Positions 52,589 through 55,555 of a DNA stretch of 55,555 nt are shown here, piece after piece. The number at the start of each line of letters is the position of its first letter. The first letter of the stretch is position 1. Both the position numbers and the translations under genes were made by a program. Source of the DNA: Bacteroidia bacterium (GTDB lineage: Bacteria > Bacteroidota > Bacteroidia > JADZBD01); the NCBI GenBank assembly GCA_020054095.1, contig JAGVMA010000032.1:1-55555 (forward strand), written 5' to 3'. The notes under the pieces are model-generated. The model had not been told where the DNA came from. It saw only the letters and a list, made by a program, of their open reading frames with translations, and searched no databases.

Positions 52589-54691
52589 ATGAGGCGCATG
52601 GCAAAAGATTTACCATTTAGGATTAACCGTGAAATAAGTTGGCTATCGTTTAACGAGCGGGTGCTTCAAGAAGCAGATGATCCAAGTGTTCCGCTACTTG
52701 AACGTGTAAAATTTTTAGGAATTTTCTCCAGTAATCGTGATGAGTTTTTTCGGGTGCGCGTGGCTACCGTGCGCAGAATGGAGAAAATGGGAAAGAAGGC
52801 AAAACTAATTTTGGGTGATGACCCTGTGGCGCTGTTTGATAAAATTCAAAAATCGGTAATAAGCCAACAAAAAAAGTTTGACAAAATTTACGATCACCTT
52901 TTAAAAGAGCTTGAACGAAATAATATTTTCATGATTAACGAGCGGCAATTGAGCCCCGAGCAGGGCAAATTTGTACGCGATTATTTTGAAGACAATGTGA
53001 GCCCCACGCTTGCTCCAATTATGCTCGATACCGCTCCAAGTTTTCCGTATCTGAATGATAAATCGGTTTACCTGATTGTAAAGCTAATACGTTACGATAA
53101 AGAGAAAAAAGCGAAACACGCATTGCTCGAAATGCCAACTAACGTGTTACCTCGTTTTATTGTATTGCCTCGCACCGAAGATAAAAAACACTACATCATT
53201 TTTCTGGAAGATGTGGTGCGCTACTGCCTCGATGATGTGTTTTCAATATTTGAATACGATACCATTGAAGCACACACCGTTAAAATGACCCGAGATGCCG
53301 AACTTGAAATTGACAACGATGTATCAAAAAGTTTTGTAGAAAAAATTGAACGCGGATTAAAAAAGAGAAAGAAAGGTTCGCCCGTTCGCTTAACTTACGA
53401 TAACGAAATGCCGAAAGAGACACTTGCGTTTTTAATAAACAAAATAAAAGTATTAAAAGAAGAAAATCTTATTGCCGGAGGGCGCTATCACAATTCGCGC
53501 GATTTTATTAATTTCCCTAAAGTGGGTGCTGCCGATTTGCGCTACAAATATCAGCATCCGTTAAATCACCCATTGCTCGAATCAAATAACAGCATTATTA
53601 AAACTTTGCGCGAGCACGATGTGTTACTCATGTATCCTTATCAATCATATCACTATATTATTGATTGTCTTCGCGAAGCCTCTATTGATCCAAAAGTAAA
53701 ATCAATAAGTATAACGCTTTACAGAGTTGCCCAACATTCAAATATTGTAAATGCACTTATCAATGCAATTAAAAACGGCAAATCGGTTACAGTGGTAGTG
53801 GAGTTGCAAGCGCGCTTTGATGAAGAAGCAAATATTTTTTGGGCAAATAAATTACAGGAAGAAGGAGCAAAAGTAATTTTTGGAGTGCCGCATCTTAAAG
53901 TGCACACCAAGCTATTTTTAATTACCAGAAAAGAAAACGGCAAAACAATAAATTACGCTCACATAGGTTCGGGAAATTTTAATGAAAGCACAGCCGGTGT
54001 GTACAGCGATTTTAGTTTACTAACAGCTAACCCGGAAATAACTGATGAGATAAAAAAAATATTTACCTTTTATGACGATAATTTAAAGCACGGAAATTAC
54101 AAGCACCTGCTTGTTGCGCCATTTGGCATGCGAAAAAGATTTGTGAAACTAATCCAAACCGAAATAGAAAATAAAAAAGCGGGTAAAGATGCTTGGATAA
54201 TTATAAAGCTAAATAATTTGGTGGACGAAGAAATGATTGCACGGCTGTATGAAGCATCGCAGGCGGGAGTAAAAATAAAATTGATAATTCGAGGAATTTG
54301 CTCCCTGGTCACCGAAGTGCCAGGCGTAAGCGACAATATAGAAGCCATAAGTATAGTAGATAAATACTTAGAACATGCACGCGTATTTATTTTTTGCAAC
54401 AATGGCGATGAGAAATATTATATTTCATCAGCCGACTGGATGGCGCGGAATCTCGACCACCGATCGGAAGTAGCCGTGCCAATCATTGAGAAAAGATTAC
54501 AGCAAGAATTAAGAAAAATTATTGACCTACAGTGGGCGGACAATACAAAAGCACGCATATTAAACACAAGGCAGGATAATAAATACAAGCAAAATGATGG
54601 AAAAATTAAACTAAGAGCACAAGATGAAATTTTTAAATACTATAGTTCGCTATCATTAAAAACATTATTGGAAAAGAATAAGCAAAGTTGA
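52589..54691 (+). CDS. ppk1: Polyphosphate kinase Ppk1
   Basis: Ppk1 makes inorganic polyphosphate from ATP at the membrane. The 700-residue protein has the FRINREISWLSFNERVLQEA start and GIFSSNRDEFFRVRVA (N and head domains). Both catalytic His of the C1/C2 domains are present: His439 (HLKVHTKLFLI, the phospho-acceptor) and His596 (YLEHARVFIF). HIGSGNFNESTAGVYSDF and SADWMARNLDHRSEVAVPI are also intact. Length is normal. The ppx start overlaps its stop. Confidence 0.97.
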   Translation: MRRMAKDLPFRINREISWLSFNERVLQEADDPSVPLLERVKFLGIFSSNRDEFFRVRVATVRRMEKMGKKAKLILGDDPVALFDKIQKSVISQQKKFDKIYDHLLKELERNNIFMINERQLSPEQGKFVRDYFEDNVSPTLAPIMLDTAPSFPYLNDKSVYLIVKLIRYDKEKKAKHALLEMPTNVLPRFIVLPRTEDKKHYIIFLEDVVRYCLDDVFSIFEYDTIEAHTVKMTRDAELEIDNDVSKSFVEKIERGLKKRKKGSPVRLTYDNEMPKETLAFLINKIKVLKEENLIAGGRYHNSRDFINFPKVGAADLRYKYQHPLNHPLLESNNSIIKTLREHDVLLMYPYQSYHYIIDCLREASIDPKVKSISITLYRVAQHSNIVNALINAIKNGKSVTVVVELQARFDEEANIFWANKLQEEGAKVIFGVPHLKVHTKLFLITRKENGKTINYAHIGSGNFNESTAGVYSDFSLLTANPEITDEIKKIFTFYDDNLKHGNYKHLLVAPFGMRKRFVKLIQTEIENKKAGKDAWIIIKLNNLVDEEMIARLYEASQAGVKIKLIIRGICSLVTEVPGVSDNIEAISIVDKYLEHARVFIFCNNGDEKYYISSADWMARNLDHRSEVAVPIIEKRLQQELRKIIDLQWADNTKARILNTRQDNKYKQNDGKIKLRAQDEIFKYYSSLSLKTLLEKNKQS

Positions 54692-55555
54692 AATTTGCAG
54701 CCATAGACATAGGATCGAATGCAGTGCGACTACTTTTTTGCAACGTCATTGACGATGGAAGCACTACTCCGGTTTTTAAAAAAACCGAACTTATTCGCAT
54801 TCCCATTCGGCTTGGCGAAGATTCATTTGTAAAAGGAAAAATTTCTGATCGCAAGGCTGATAAATTAGTTACGGCTATGAAAGCGTTTCGGAATTTGATA
54901 GATGTGTATGATGCAATTGATTACCGCGCATGTGCCACATCAGCTATGCGCGATGCAGAAAATCGGTTCGATATTATTCACCGTATCAGAAAAGAAGCCG
55001 ATATAAAAGTGGAAATTATTGATGGGAAAACAGAAGCCGACATTATTTATTCTAATCATATAGCGGAGTACTTAGACAAAAACAACTCGTATTTATACAT
55101 TGATGTGGGTGGTGGCAGCACCGAGATAACGCTTTTTTCAAAAAACAAAGTGGTGGCTGCGCAATCCTTTAATATCGGCACCATCCGAATGTTAAATAAC
55201 CAAGTGAAGAAAGAATATTGGGACTATTTTAAAAATTGGGTGCACGAAATTACAACCGGTTACACGCCACTAATTGCAATTGGATCGGGAGGCAACATTA
55301 ATAAAATTTTAAAATTACTTCGCAAAAAAGAAAACAGGCCACTGTCTATTACAAAGCTTCGTTCGTTTTACGAACTACTTTGCTCTTATACCTATGAAGA
55401 GCGAATGAAGCAATTAGGGCTTAATCCCGATAGGGCTGATGTGATTGTGCCGGCAGCAAAAATATTTTTGGCGGTAATGAAAAATTCCGGTTGCGAAAAA
55501 ATTATTGTTCCGCAAATTGGTTTGTCGGATGGCATTGTGCATCTATTGTACGAAA
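54688..55555 (+). CDS. ppx: Exopolyphosphatase Ppx/GppA (partial, runs off the window)
   Basis: The last gene is cut by the window end after 289 codons. It begins with TTG at 54688 (KFAAIDIGSNAVRLLFCNV), overlapping the ppk1 stop (TTGA), so the two are coupled. It has ACATSAMRDAENR and the ATP-binding-like IDVGGGSTEITLFSKNK of the sugar kinase/Hsp70/actin fold, then AIGSGGNINKIL. Ppx degrades polyphosphate from the ends; GppA acts on pppGpp. Adjacency to ppk1 favours Ppx. No in-frame ATG fits better. Confidence 0.92.
   Translation, partial: MKFAAIDIGSNAVRLLFCNVIDDGSTTPVFKKTELIRIPIRLGEDSFVKGKISDRKADKLVTAMKAFRNLIDVYDAIDYRACATSAMRDAENRFDIIHRIRKEADIKVEIIDGKTEADIIYSNHIAEYLDKNNSYLYIDVGGGSTEITLFSKNKVVAAQSFNIGTIRMLNNQVKKEYWDYFKNWVHEITTGYTPLIAIGSGGNINKILKLLRKKENRPLSITKLRSFYELLCSYTYEERMKQLGLNPDRADVIVPAAKIFLAVMKNSGCEKIIVPQIGLSDGIVHLLYE

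Noticed and set aside
1-55555. CRISPR array, rRNA or tRNA genes
   Set aside because: No regularly spaced repeats, no rRNA-like conserved stretches and no cloverleaf with a T-arm motif were seen on reading both strands.

Overview
The window looks like chromosomal DNA of an uncultured-type member of the Bacteroidota (Chitinophagales/Sphingobacteriales-like). The evidence is A+T-rich sequence; type IX secretion (T9SS) C-terminal sorting domains; several matches to the Bacteroidota promoter (TTG, about 19 to 21 nt, TAnnTTTG); a SUF operon ending in DUF2480; futalosine-route menaquinone genes; TPR/SpoIIE-type sensor proteins; and an OmpA protein whose N-terminus resembles T9SS cargo. Genus and species cannot be read from it. 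I saw no rRNA, tRNA or CRISPR array.

Layout. 1-1412: end of a T9SS gene, a second T9SS gene with an in-frame TGA inside a perfect inverted repeat, and an intergenic stretch with a REP-like element and two hairpins. 1413-4107: ftsX, DUF3098, uppP, truB, ending in a strong hairpin terminator. 4143-5478 (minus): a lipoprotein with an eight-cysteine hydrophobic tail and two small membrane proteins, unrecognised and possibly a functional unit. 5850-7592: queA-ispD. 7595-11180 (minus): OmpA-family protein, an amidohydrolase and mqnC. 11227-15555: leucyl aminopeptidase, a secreted unknown, and a T9SS protein separated from its signal peptide by one extra base. 15556-15979: non-coding, with a GC-rich hairpin and three copies of a motif (AGGTCTGAG), two of them in covarying stems. 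15980-18571: helical-repeat protein and thiL.

18713-25744 is a SUF iron-sulfur operon (sufA, two-gene nucleotidyltransferase cassette, sufB-C-D-S-E, sufT-like, DUF2480) behind a consensus promoter that overlaps one dyad and is followed by a second, longer one. 25745-32564 (minus) holds a thioester-containing alpha-2-macroglobulin and CvpA. 32647-43371 carries housekeeping genes (cyclophilin lipoprotein, pheS, tyrS, recG, queG) and a TPR/SpoIIE protein whose expected metal-binding Asp is Tyr. 43373-44472 is a decayed IS3 element plus a frameshifted XRE regulator. 44508-51746 has rbfA, a methyltransferase, a LolC/E-like permease, an SDR, a Cys/Met-metabolism PLP enzyme, a second TPR sensor with no output domain, a membrane protein and a DRGH endonuclease. 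51775-55555 is a polyphosphate cluster (sixA-like, small Lys-rich protein, ppk1, ppx).

The most unusual signals are the Cys-rich lipoprotein unit, the nucleotidyltransferase pair coupled into the SUF operon, the triple stem-loop region, the two catalytically degenerate TPR sensors, the TyrRS lacking both HIGH histidines, and several fresh-looking gene lesions. No single system can be declared new from sequence alone.
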